Source: an uncultured Ideonella sp. (lineage in GTDB: Bacteria; Pseudomonadota; Gammaproteobacteria; Burkholderiales; Burkholderiaceae). From it: a DNA stretch of 7,702 bases. The stretch is taken from the NCBI GenBank assembly GCA_946479475.1, contig CAMLGG010000252.1, forward strand, positions 1 to 7,702, given 5' to 3'. Positions 1-5,714 of the stretch are shown here, piece after piece (position 1 is the first letter of the stretch; every line of letters begins with the position of its first letter). The notes under the pieces were generated by a model. It ran no database searches, was not told the origin of the DNA, and saw only the letters and a program-made list of their open reading frames with translations. The position numbers were made by a program, and so were the translations under genes.

Positions 1-54
1 GTCGAAGGGCCACGTGCTCAGGTCTCTCGCCTTCGACAGGCTCAGGCCGAACGG
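1..54. repeat. Palindromic repeat element, copy A (left edge cut off)
   Basis: This is the right part of a roughly 70-base dispersed element: end of the left arm (GTCGAAGGG, 1-9), a variable loop with GTGCTCAGGTCTCTCG, then the right arm from 30 to 54 beginning CCTTCGACAGGCTCAGG. The missing left arm lies outside the window. Sequences of this type are scattered between genes in many Burkholderiales genomes. Confidence 0.75.
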
Positions 55-102
55 TGGTGGACGGCGAAGGGTGGGTCGGCGCGCGACCGGCGGATCGCAC
101 CT

Positions 103-172
103 CGTTCACCCTGAGCTTGTCGAAGGGGTCCGTACGAAGGTCTCTTGCCTTCGACAGGCTCAGGCCGAACGG
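103..172. repeat. Palindromic repeat element, copy B (complete)
   Basis: Left arm at about 104-127 contains CACCCTGAGCTTGTCGAAGG. Right arm at 148-172 contains CCTTCGACAGGCTCAGG, the reverse complement apart from one C/T change in that core. The loop is about 20 bases. Transcribed RNA would fold into a long hairpin. Confidence 0.8.
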
Positions 173-220
173 TGGTGGACGGCGAAGGGTGGGTCGGCGC
201 GCGACCGGCGGATCGCACCC

Positions 221-290
221 CGTTCACCCTGAGCTTGTCGAAGGGGTCCGTGCTCAGGTCTCTCGCCTTCGACACGCCCAGGCCGAACGG
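221..290. repeat. Palindromic repeat element, copy C (decayed right arm)
   Basis: Same 70-base element with an intact left arm (221-246), but the right arm (266-290) reads GACACGCCCAGG rather than GACAGGCTCAGG, so pairing is weaker. It is the copy closest to the 3' end of the minus-strand polyferredoxin gene (stop at 319-321) and could act as an RNA hairpin downstream of that gene. There is no U-tract, so a classical intrinsic terminator is not supported. Confidence 0.7.
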
Positions 291-318
291 CTGGTGGACG
301 GCCAAGGGCCTCGGATTG

Positions 319-1692
319 TCACGATCCCGCCCAGTCGAAGAGCAGTTGGCAGAACGAAGCACCGGACACGACCAGCGGCACAGCGCAAAGAAGGAGCGCG
401 CCGAGGCGGCGAGCCGGTCGGGCGCTGCTGCGCTCCACGAGCCGCCAGGCGAGCCACGCCGACCAGCCGAGTCCGAGCGAAAGCAGCAGCGCACGCAGCG
501 GCGCCACTGCACCCAGGTGCGACACGCCAGCGGCCTTCAGGTGCTTCACCGTCGTCATCGACAAGCCGAGGAAAAGGCTCACCCCTGCCAGCGGCACCAG
601 GGTCATCGCGAGTGCCCGCCAGTCGATCGCCGCCAGGCGCGCAGCGCCCCGGAGCGAAAGCCAGGCACAGCCGCCGACCAAGAGCGCATGGCCGCCGATC
701 CAGCCCAGGATCATCAGCCCGTCCAGCCAGCTGAAGACATCGTTGGCCGCCGGCTGGTGCGTGAGCAGCCACCACGGCGCATCGGCGTCGAGCAGGCCGG
801 GCCACCCGTTCGCCACCAGCCACTCGGCCGCCGCCTGCTCCAGCCTCACGAACCACGGCGACAGCGACCACTCGAAGGCGCCGGCCGCCACGCCCAGGAC
901 ACCGAAGACCAGCAGCACCGCCGAGCCCTCCTGCGGTCCGCGAACCGGCCCCAGGATCTCGGCATTCGGCGAACGCGCCTGCAGCGCGATGGCGCCGCGA
1001 TGACCGCTGCACCGCCCGCAGGCATGGCAGGCCGAGGCGCTGTCGATCTGCCGGATGTTGAGCAGCGGTGCGCAGTTCACGCGCGGCGCCGGCCCGGTGT
1101 GCCGCTTCCACGCCGCCTCGTCCGCCTTGAAATGCACGGGGGCCACCTTCGCCAGCAGCGCGAACACGCCGCTGACGGGGCAGAGATAGCGGCACCAGAC
1201 CCGCTTGTCCTGCCCGTACAGATAGCCCACCACCATCGCCGCAGCCGTGGAGCCGCCGAGGATCAGCAAGGCCGCACGGGGATAGTCGTAGACGCTGATG
1301 AGCTGGCCGTAGACCGTGGTGGCGATGAAGGCGAAGACCGGCCAGCCGCTCCAGCGCATCCAGCGCGGGATGGTGCCGCCGCGGCCGTGCCGGCTGGCGA
1401 ATTCGCTGAGCGTGCCTTCGGGGCAGAACACGCCGCACCACACGCGTCCGGCCAGCATCACGCTGACGATGACGAAGGGCCACCACAGGCCCCAGAAGAC
1501 GAACTGCGCGAACAAGGTCAGGTCGCCGACGATCGACGCGCCGGCCAGCGGTGGCGGCAGGAAGGGCGGCACGAGCAGCAGCACGGCGTAGACCGCCACC
1601 ACCGCCCACTGGATCGAGCGGACGACCGCGCCATGCCGCTGAAGCAGGTCGCCGAACCGGGCCAGCCGGGCTCGCTTGTTGGAGGGGTACAT
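319..1692 (-). CDS. Membrane polyferredoxin, NapH/NosR C-terminal type (4Fe-4S binding)
   Basis: A 457-residue polytopic membrane protein with about nine hydrophobic segments by eye. Two WCxxxCP motifs (WCGVFCP from W85, WCRYLCP from W166) are the signature of the membrane-bound 4Fe-4S domain shared by NapH, NosR/NirI and CcoG. Next comes C207 and a short cluster C222-x2-C225-x2-C228. The usual fourth Cys-Pro of a ferredoxin motif is absent (CSGHRGAI), so C207 may be the fourth ligand. These families pass electrons between the quinone pool and periplasmic or membrane partners; the partner here is unknown. The start at 1692 (MYPSNKRA) was chosen because upstream in-frame ATGs would run through the FNR box; no good ribosome site is seen. 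The gene diverges from the NsrR operon and shares its control region. The C-terminal half (about 257-457) is extra hydrophobic sequence without recognised motifs. Confidence 0.85.
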   Translation of the reverse strand: MYPSNKRARLARFGDLLQRHGAVVRSIQWAVVAVYAVLLLVPPFLPPPLAGASIVGDLTLFAQFVFWGLWWPFVIVSVMLAGRVWCGVFCPEGTLSEFASRHGRGGTIPRWMRWSGWPVFAFIATTVYGQLISVYDYPRAALLILGGSTAAAMVVGYLYGQDKRVWCRYLCPVSGVFALLAKVAPVHFKADEAAWKRHTGPAPRVNCAPLLNIRQIDSASACHACGRCSGHRGAIALQARSPNAEILGPVRGPQEGSAVLLVFGVLGVAAGAFEWSLSPWFVRLEQAAAEWLVANGWPGLLDADAPWWLLTHQPAANDVFSWLDGLMILGWIGGHALLVGGCAWLSLRGAARLAAIDWRALAMTLVPLAGVSLFLGLSMTTVKHLKAAGVSHLGAVAPLRALLLSLGLGWSAWLAWRLVERSSARPARRLGALLLCAVPLVVSGASFCQLLFDWAGS

Positions 1693-1722
1693 GCGGGCAG
1701 GCGCGACTGAACGATGGGCCCG

Positions 1723-1729
1723 GCATCTT
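1723..1729 (-). promoter_or_regulatory. Possible NsrR half-site near the polyferredoxin start
   Basis: Read on the minus strand this is AAGATGC, the core of the 11-base NsrR half-site (AAGATGCYTTT in E. coli). The following bases (CGGG) do not match, and no second arm is seen. It overlaps the place (1725-1730, CAAGAT on the minus strand) where the -10 of a class II FNR promoter reading leftwards would fall. The motif is short, so chance is a real possibility. Confidence 0.3.
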
Positions 1730-1752
1730 GGAAAGCCGTCGCCGGCATGGAT

Positions 1753-1766
1753 TTGACCCAGCTCAA
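1753..1766. promoter_or_regulatory. FNR/Dnr/Anr-type binding site
   Basis: TTGACCCAGCTCAA matches the TTGA-N6-TCAA core of the FNR/CRP-family box (full consensus TTGAT-N4-ATCAA), with C in place of the inner T on the left and C in place of the inner A on the right. It sits about mid-way between the divergent polyferredoxin and DUF2249 genes. Its centre (1759.5) is about 41 bases upstream of the start predicted from the -10 at 1788-1793, the class II activator position. Whether FNR/Anr (oxygen) or Dnr/Nnr (NO) binds cannot be told from the site. Confidence 0.7.
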
Positions 1767-1787
1767 GGTCGCGGCGGCACTTGTGCC

Positions 1788-1793
1788 TAGCAT
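1788..1793 (+). promoter_or_regulatory. -10 element of the NO-response operon promoter
   Basis: TAGCAT fits TAnnAT (four of six to TATAAT) and lies 21 bases after the end of the FNR-type box, the normal layout for an FNR-activated promoter that needs no good -35. Predicted transcription start is about 1800-1801, leaving a leader of about 30 bases to the DUF2249 start codon. Confidence 0.55.
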
Positions 1794-1816
1794 TAGATGC
1801 ATCCACAATGCACCTT
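1794..1816. promoter_or_regulatory. NsrR-type operator (11-1-11 palindrome)
   Basis: Left arm TAGATGCATCC (1794-1804), one central base (A1805), right arm CAATGCACCTT (1806-1816). Against the E. coli-type half-site AAGATGCATTT the left arm matches 8 of 11 and the reverse complement of the right arm 9 of 11. It begins directly after the -10 and covers the predicted start, where a bound repressor would block transcription. The nsrR gene is the second gene of the operon, so this is probably autoregulation by NsrR, released by NO. Confidence 0.7.
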
Positions 1817-1829
1817 AAACGGAGCCCGC

Positions 1830-2108
1830 ATGACTACTGCCGCCCTTCCCGTCGTCGACGTGCGCACCATCGAGCCGCGCCAGCGCCACCCCATCATCTT
1901 CTCGACCTTCCAGTCGCTGGTGGCCAACGAGTCGATGGAGCTGGTCAACGACCACGATCCGATGCCCCTGTACCACCAGTTCCAGGCCCAGTTCCCCGGC
2001 CGCTTCGGCTGGGATTACCTGGAGCGCGGTCCCGAGACCTTCCGCGTGCGCATCACGCGCCTCGCCCCGGCGGGCGGCGGCTGCTGCGGCGGCTGCGGCG
2101 GACACTGA
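1830..2108 (+). CDS. DUF2249 domain protein with Cys-rich C-terminal tail
   Basis: A 92-residue soluble protein. The start at 1830 is fixed by GGAG at 1821-1824; the in-frame ATG at 1797 lies inside the operator and has no ribosome site. The body carries the DUF2249 pattern: DVRTIEPRQRHPIIF (10-24), then LVNDHDPMPLYHQF (38-51), then FGWDYLERGP (59-68). The domain is often found beside NsrR, NnrS and hemerythrin-like genes; its biochemical role is not established. After a flexible glycine stretch it ends CCGGCGGH (C85, C86, C89, H92), which looks like a metal or Fe-S ligand tail. First gene of the operon, just downstream of the FNR and NsrR sites, so probably the most strongly regulated product. 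A role in NO or redox response is inferred from context. Confidence 0.85.
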   Translation: MTTAALPVVDVRTIEPRQRHPIIFSTFQSLVANESMELVNDHDPMPLYHQFQAQFPGRFGWDYLERGPETFRVRITRLAPAGGGCCGGCGGH

Positions 2109-2135
2109 ACTTCCCGATCCCCTGACCAGCCCACC

Positions 2136-2612
2136 ATGCGCCTGACCGCCTTCACCGACTACAGCCTGCGCGTGCTCATCTTCCTGGCCGCCGAGCCGGG
2201 GCGCCGCGCGACCATCGGCGAGATCGCCACCGCCTTCGACGTGAAGGAGAACCACCTGACCAAGGTGGTCCACTTCCTCGGCAAGGTCGGCTACCTCGCC
2301 AACGTGCGCGGCAAGGGCGGCGGGCTGGACCTGGCCCAGGCGCCGGAGGACATCGTCGTCGGCCAGGTCGTGCGGCTCACCGAGGGCGCGGCCATGCCCG
2401 CCGAGTGCTTCGGCGAGGGCGGAGGCCACTGCAGCATCGTGCGCAGCTGCAAGCTCAAGGGCGTGCTGCAGGAGGCCGTGGACGCCTTCTACCTGGTGCT
2501 CGACGCCTACACGCTGGAGGACCTGGTGAGCAACCGCAAGGCGCTCGCGCCGCTGCTGTTCGTGCCACCCGCCGCTGCCAAGCGTGCCCGTGCGCCGCGG
2601 AGCGTGTCGTGA
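2136..2612 (+). CDS. nsrR: NO-sensing Rrf2-family transcriptional repressor NsrR
   Basis: 158 residues, Rrf2 family. The N-terminus MRLTAFTDYSLRVLIFLA closely follows E. coli NsrR (MQLTSFTDYGLRALIYMA), followed by the winged helix (about 1-65; NHLTKVVHFLGKVGYL, VRGKGGGLDLA). Three cysteines, C91, C99 and C105, occupy the place of the Fe-S ligands of NsrR; the first spacing (x7) is longer than in E. coli (x4). NO reacts with the cluster and releases the repressor from DNA. The C-terminus keeps YTLEDLV and adds a basic tail (from about 145) not present in the E. coli protein. The gene follows DUF2249 by 27 bases with no clear Shine-Dalgarno and overlaps the next gene by four bases (GTGA). IscR was considered, but sequence and context favour NsrR. 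Confidence 0.93.
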   Translation: MRLTAFTDYSLRVLIFLAAEPGRRATIGEIATAFDVKENHLTKVVHFLGKVGYLANVRGKGGGLDLAQAPEDIVVGQVVRLTEGAAMPAECFGEGGGHCSIVRSCKLKGVLQEAVDAFYLVLDAYTLEDLVSNRKALAPLLFVPPAAAKRARAPRSVS

Positions 2613-2941
2613 GCGATGCCCCCTTCCCCTACGAAGGTCCGCAGGAGTTGCGCCAGCCGGTCGTCAACGCGCTGTCGCGCGTAGTCGACCCCGAAGTCGC
2701 GCTCAACATCGTGGACATCGGCCTGGTCTACGGCGTGCGCATCGAGGCCGACCGGCTCGAACTGCGCCTGACCATGACCTCGGCCGCCTGCCCGGTGGCC
2801 GACGTGATCGTGGACGACGCCACCAGCGAGCTCGAGCGGGTGCTCCCGCCGGAGGTCGAGATCGCCGTGGAGATGGTGTGGGAGCCGGCCTGGACGCCCG
2901 AGCGCATGAGCGAACGGGCCCGGCGATTCATGCGCTGGTGA
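2609..2941 (+). CDS. DUF59/MIP18-family metal-sulfur cluster assembly protein
   Basis: 110 residues starting at GTG 2609, which overlaps the nsrR stop (GTGA) and has GGAG at 2599-2602. Family signatures: DPEVALNIVDIGLVYGV (27-43), the TMTSAACP segment with the conserved Cys C61, and WEPAWTPERMSERAR (91-105). This single-domain family includes PaaD/SufT-like factors that help mature Fe-S proteins, and the Cys is the usual functional residue. In an NsrR-controlled operon a role in building or repairing NO-damaged Fe-S clusters is the natural inference, for example for NsrR itself or the polyferredoxin, but nothing in the sequence shows the client. Its stop codon is overlapped by a possible GTG start for the next gene. 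Confidence 0.88.
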   Translation: MSDAPFPYEGPQELRQPVVNALSRVVDPEVALNIVDIGLVYGVRIEADRLELRLTMTSAACPVADVIVDDATSELERVLPPEVEIAVEMVWEPAWTPERMSERARRFMRW

Positions 2942-2946
2942 ACGCC

Positions 2947-4074
2947 ATGGCACGGCTGTCGGCAAGCACCCCGGCCCTGCGAGGCAGGTCGGCGTCGCAT
3001 GCCACGCCGGCCCGCCGGCCCTGGCGCTTCGCTTTCGCCGCGCTCGTCGTGCCGGTGCTGGTCGCCGCCATCCTCGGCGGACTGATTCGCGCAGGCGTGG
3101 CGCTGCCCGGCAGCGCGAACGGCGCGTGGGCCGGCGCGGCCGTGATCAACCATGCCGCCCTCATGATGGCCGGCTTCTTCGGCACCGTGATCGCGTTGGA
3201 GCGTGCCGTCGCGTTGAAGTGGCTGCCGGCCTATGCCGGACCCGTCGCCTCGGCCGGTGGCGCGCTGCTGATCCTCGCGGGCCACGCACAGATCGGCCGG
3301 GTCGCCATGCTGGCCGCCGCGATCCTGTTCGCCGTGGTCGGCGTGATGATCGTGCGCCGGCAGCGCGCCGCGCACACGGCACTGCTGCTGGTCGCGGCGC
3401 TGGCGTGGGTCGCGGGCAGCGGGTGGCACGTGCGACAACCCGAGTCGGCCGCGGCACTGCCCTGGTGGTTCGCCTTCCTCGTCCTGACCATCGCCGCCGA
3501 GAGGCTCGAGATGACGAGGCTCACGCGCCGCCACCCCGCCGCGCTGCCGGCCTTCGTGGCCATCGTGTGTGCGCTGCTTCTCGGTGCGGCGACGAGCGGC
3601 GTGCTGTTCGGTGCGTCCCTGCTGGCGCTGGCCGGCTGGCTCTTCACGGTCGACATCGCGCGCCACACTGTGCGCTCCACCGGCCTGCCGCGCTACATGG
3701 CGGTGTGCCTGCTCTCGGGCTATGCCTGGCTCGCCGTCGGCGGCCTCGCCTGGGCAGCGTGGCAGCTCGGCGCGCCGGCGCGAGACGCCGCGCTGCATGC
3801 CCTCGGCCTCGGCTTCGTCTTCGGCATGGTGATGGGGCATGCGCCAGTCATCCTGCCGGCGCTGGCCCACGCCAAGCTGCGCTTCGGCGCCTGGTTCTAC
3901 GTACCGCTGGCGGCCCTGCACTTCACGCTGGCCTGGCGGCTCGGCCTGGGCTGGATCGATCCGATGGCCCGCGCCCAGGGCGCGCTCGGCAACGCGCTCG
4001 CGATCGGCCTGTTCGCCCTCACGGTCCTGGGCTCGATCGCGGCCCGGCGTCTCACTTCGTCTTCACGTCCATGA
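2947..4074 (+). CDS. Polytopic membrane protein of unnamed family, NnrS-associated
   Basis: 375 residues from ATG 2947; a GTG at 2938 would add three residues and overlap the previous stop as GTGA, the same arrangement as at the previous junction. After a basic N-terminus it has about ten hydrophobic segments. Recognisable blocks are INHAALMMAGFFGTVIALER (67-86), DIARHTVRSTGLPRY (236-250) and HALGLGFVFGMVMGHAP (284-300), with histidines H69, H284, H298, H308 and H325 in or near membrane segments. The pattern resembles NnrS in size, topology and membrane histidines, and the gene overlaps nnrS by four bases (ATGA). I do not recognise a named function; a heme- or metal-binding membrane protein working with NnrS is an inference. 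Confidence 0.8.
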   Translation: MARLSASTPALRGRSASHATPARRPWRFAFAALVVPVLVAAILGGLIRAGVALPGSANGAWAGAAVINHAALMMAGFFGTVIALERAVALKWLPAYAGPVASAGGALLILAGHAQIGRVAMLAAAILFAVVGVMIVRRQRAAHTALLLVAALAWVAGSGWHVRQPESAAALPWWFAFLVLTIAAERLEMTRLTRRHPAALPAFVAIVCALLLGAATSGVLFGASLLALAGWLFTVDIARHTVRSTGLPRYMAVCLLSGYAWLAVGGLAWAAWQLGAPARDAALHALGLGFVFGMVMGHAPVILPALAHAKLRFGAWFYVPLAALHFTLAWRLGLGWIDPMARAQGALGNALAIGLFALTVLGSIAARRLTSSSRP

Positions 4075-5270
4075 GCATCTCCTTGATCCGCATCGAAGAG
4101 CCGCCGCACCGCGCCCATGCCCCCACGGGCTTCGCCCTGTGGCGACTCGGCTTCCGCCCGTTCTACCTGTTGGCGAGTGTCTTCGCCGCCCTGTCCGTGT
4201 CGCTGTGGGCCCTGCAGTTCGCGGGGATCGTCACCACGCCCTACCTGCGTGGGTCCCAGTGGCATGCCCACGAGATGGTCTTCGGCTTCACGCTCGCCGT
4301 GGTGGTGGGCTTTCTCTTCACCGCCGGGCGCAACTGGTCGAACCAGCCGACGCCGACCGGCAGCCGGCTGGCTGCCCTGGCGCTGCTGTGGGTCGCGGGG
4401 CGGGTGCTGGTGCTGACGCCGTTCGCCGTGGCCGCGGCGGTGGTCAACGTCGCGTTCCCGCTGGCCGCGGCCGTCGCGCTGGCCGTGCCCTTCTGGCGGG
4501 CGAAGAACAAGCGCAACTACTTCTTCGTGGCCCTGCTCGTGCTGATGGCGCTGGCGCAGGCGGCCTTCCATGCATCGCAGCAAGGCTGGGTGCGGCTGCC
4601 CGGCGGCTTCGGCCTGCAGATCGCCTTGGACGTCGTGCTCTTCATCATGGCCGTCATGGGCGGCCGGGTGATCCCGATGTTCACCAACAACGGCGTGCCG
4701 GGGGCGGGCGCGGAGCGGCGGCCGAGGGTCGAGAAGCTCGCGCTGGGCAGCGTGCTCGCCCTGCTGGCCGCCGATGCGCTGATGCTGCCGCCGGTGGTGC
4801 TCGCGCTGCTGGCGGGCGTCACGGCGCTGGCGCACCTCGCGCGCTGGGCGCTGTGGCGACCCTGGGCCACCTGGCGCACGCCGCTGGTGTGGGTGCTGCA
4901 CCTGGCCTACCTGTGGATCCCGCTGCACCTTGCGCTGCGTGCGGGCGCGGCCTTGGGCGCCGTGCCGGCGTCGACCGCCACCCATGCGCTGACCGTCGGC
5001 GCCATCGGCGGCCTGATCATCGGCATGATGACCCGCACGGCGCGCGGCCACACCGGCCGAGCGCTGCGGGCCGAGGCAGCGGAGGTGGTCGCCTACGTCC
5101 TCGTGGCCTTTGCCGCGCTGGTGCGCGTGGCCGTTCCGCTGGCGGCGCCGGAGCTGACGCTGACCGCTGTCCTGGCCTCGGCCGCACTGTGGGCGGCTGG
5201 CTTCGGCTTGTACGCGGTGAGCTACTGGCCGGTGCTGAGCCGGCCGCGACTGGACGGCCAGCCCGGTTAA
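4071..5270 (+). CDS. nnrS: NnrS family protein, NO-stress heme-copper membrane protein
   Basis: 399 residues, the usual length for NnrS, with about twelve hydrophobic segments. Family motifs in order: LWRLGFRPFYLLA (23-35), WHAHEMVFGF (64-73), FTAGRNWSNQPTP (83-95), MGGRVIPMFTNN (196-207), H305 with the segment after it, and GMMTRTARGHTGR (318-330). The histidines H65, H67, H305 and H327 are candidate heme/copper ligands. NnrS was found in Rhodobacter as a heme- and copper-containing membrane protein under NO-responsive control and is linked to protection from NO stress; its exact reaction is not settled. ATG 4071 overlaps the preceding stop (ATGA), with no separate ribosome site, so translation is probably coupled. 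Confidence 0.95.
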   Translation: MSISLIRIEEPPHRAHAPTGFALWRLGFRPFYLLASVFAALSVSLWALQFAGIVTTPYLRGSQWHAHEMVFGFTLAVVVGFLFTAGRNWSNQPTPTGSRLAALALLWVAGRVLVLTPFAVAAAVVNVAFPLAAAVALAVPFWRAKNKRNYFFVALLVLMALAQAAFHASQQGWVRLPGGFGLQIALDVVLFIMAVMGGRVIPMFTNNGVPGAGAERRPRVEKLALGSVLALLAADALMLPPVVLALLAGVTALAHLARWALWRPWATWRTPLVWVLHLAYLWIPLHLALRAGAALGAVPASTATHALTVGAIGGLIIGMMTRTARGHTGRALRAEAAEVVAYVLVAFAALVRVAVPLAAPELTLTAVLASAALWAAGFGLYAVSYWPVLSRPRLDGQPG

Positions 5271-5280
5271 ATTCCGGGCG

Positions 5281-5676
5281 ATGGACTACGCCCTCGTCAA
5301 GCTCATCCACCAGACCGCCGTCGCACTGTCGATCTCCGGCTTCTTCGTGCGCGGCGTCGGCGCGCTCGGCGATGCCGCCTGGGTGAGGAGCCGCGCGGCG
5401 AAGACGCTGCCGCACATCGTCGACTCGGTGCTGCTGCTGTCGGCCCTCGCGCTGGCGTGGATGTTGCGGCTGCACCCCGGCAATGCGCCGTGGATCCTGG
5501 CCAAGGTCATCGGGCTGGTGGCCTACATCGGGCTCGGGATGCTCGCGCTCAAGCCCGGGCGGCCCTGGGGCGTGCGCGCCGCCGCGTGGATCGGGGCCCT
5601 GGCGGTCTTCGGCTGGATCGTTTCGGTGGCGTTGACGAAGAATCCGCTGGGCTTCCTCGCGGCGGCCGGCGCATGA
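5281..5676 (+). CDS. SirB-family integral membrane protein
   Basis: 131 residues with four hydrophobic helices (about 5-24, 46-63, 71-90, 99-118). The pattern HQTAVALSISGFFVRG at the N-terminus, LPHIVDSVLLLSALALAW (43-60), the KVIGLVAYIGLGMLAL helix (75-90) and the ending TKNPLGFL are typical of the SirB2 family. The family name comes from a Salmonella invasion-gene regulator locus, but the molecular role is unknown and homologues are common in non-pathogens. It starts ten bases after nnrS, without a clear Shine-Dalgarno, so it is probably cotranscribed. No metal-binding motif is obvious. Confidence 0.88.
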   Translation: MDYALVKLIHQTAVALSISGFFVRGVGALGDAAWVRSRAAKTLPHIVDSVLLLSALALAWMLRLHPGNAPWILAKVIGLVAYIGLGMLALKPGRPWGVRAAAWIGALAVFGWIVSVALTKNPLGFLAAAGA

Positions 5677-5714
5677 TCGCGGCGACGAACCCACTCAAGG
5701 CGAGGCGGCCATGA
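5673..5714 (+). other. 13-codon linker ORF joined by ATGA overlaps at both ends
   Basis: An ATG at 5673 overlaps the SirB stop (ATGA 5673-5676) and opens a 13-codon frame (MIAATNPLKARRP) whose TGA at 5712-5714 overlaps the next start (ATGA 5711-5714). It bridges the only gap of more than 30 bases in the operon. It may carry ribosomes from one gene to the next, or it may be coincidence. No product is claimed. Confidence 0.3.

Larger units (their letters stand above)
1..310. repeat. 118-bp tandem repeat array, about 2.6 copies
   Basis: The segment starting GTCGAAGGG recurs at 1, 119 and 237, giving an exact 118-base period. Copies 1 (1-118) and 2 (119-236) are nearly identical, including the 48-base stretch between palindromic elements (55-102 versus 173-220). 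Copy 3 starts at 237, carries changes (GACACGCCCAGG in place of GACAGGCTCAGG) and fades out at about 310, eight bases before the stop codon of the minus-strand polyferredoxin gene. Each unit contains one inverted-repeat element. The array continues off the left edge. It has no coding signal of its own; ORFs across it are open only because of the GC content. Confidence 0.85.

Noticed and set aside
1..310. CRISPR array or integron attC sites
   Set aside because: The period is 118 bases with identical rather than variable intervening sequence, there are fewer than three copies, no cas or integrase gene, and no attC core sites.
145..1710. 521-codon plus-strand ORF
   Set aside because: It lies opposite the polyferredoxin gene, is rich in Arg, Gln and Pro with no recognisable family, and starts inside the repeat array. 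It is a frame shadow of a GC-rich gene.
254..1726. 490-codon minus-strand ORF in another frame
   Set aside because: Arg/Gly/Ala-rich low-complexity translation with no motifs; the overlapping frame carries the WCxxxCP motifs and membrane segments.
1797..1829. Upstream ATG start for the DUF2249 protein
   Set aside because: It lies within the NsrR operator at or before the predicted transcription start and lacks a ribosome site, while ATG 1830 has GGAG at 1821-1824.
3126..4070. Long N-terminal extension of NnrS
   Set aside because: The upstream part of that frame is a shadow of the preceding membrane-protein gene; the NnrS homology begins just after ATG 4071.
3897..5051. 384-codon minus-strand ORF opposite nnrS
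   Set aside because: Very rich in Arg, Gln, His and Gly, no domain, and opposite a clear NnrS.
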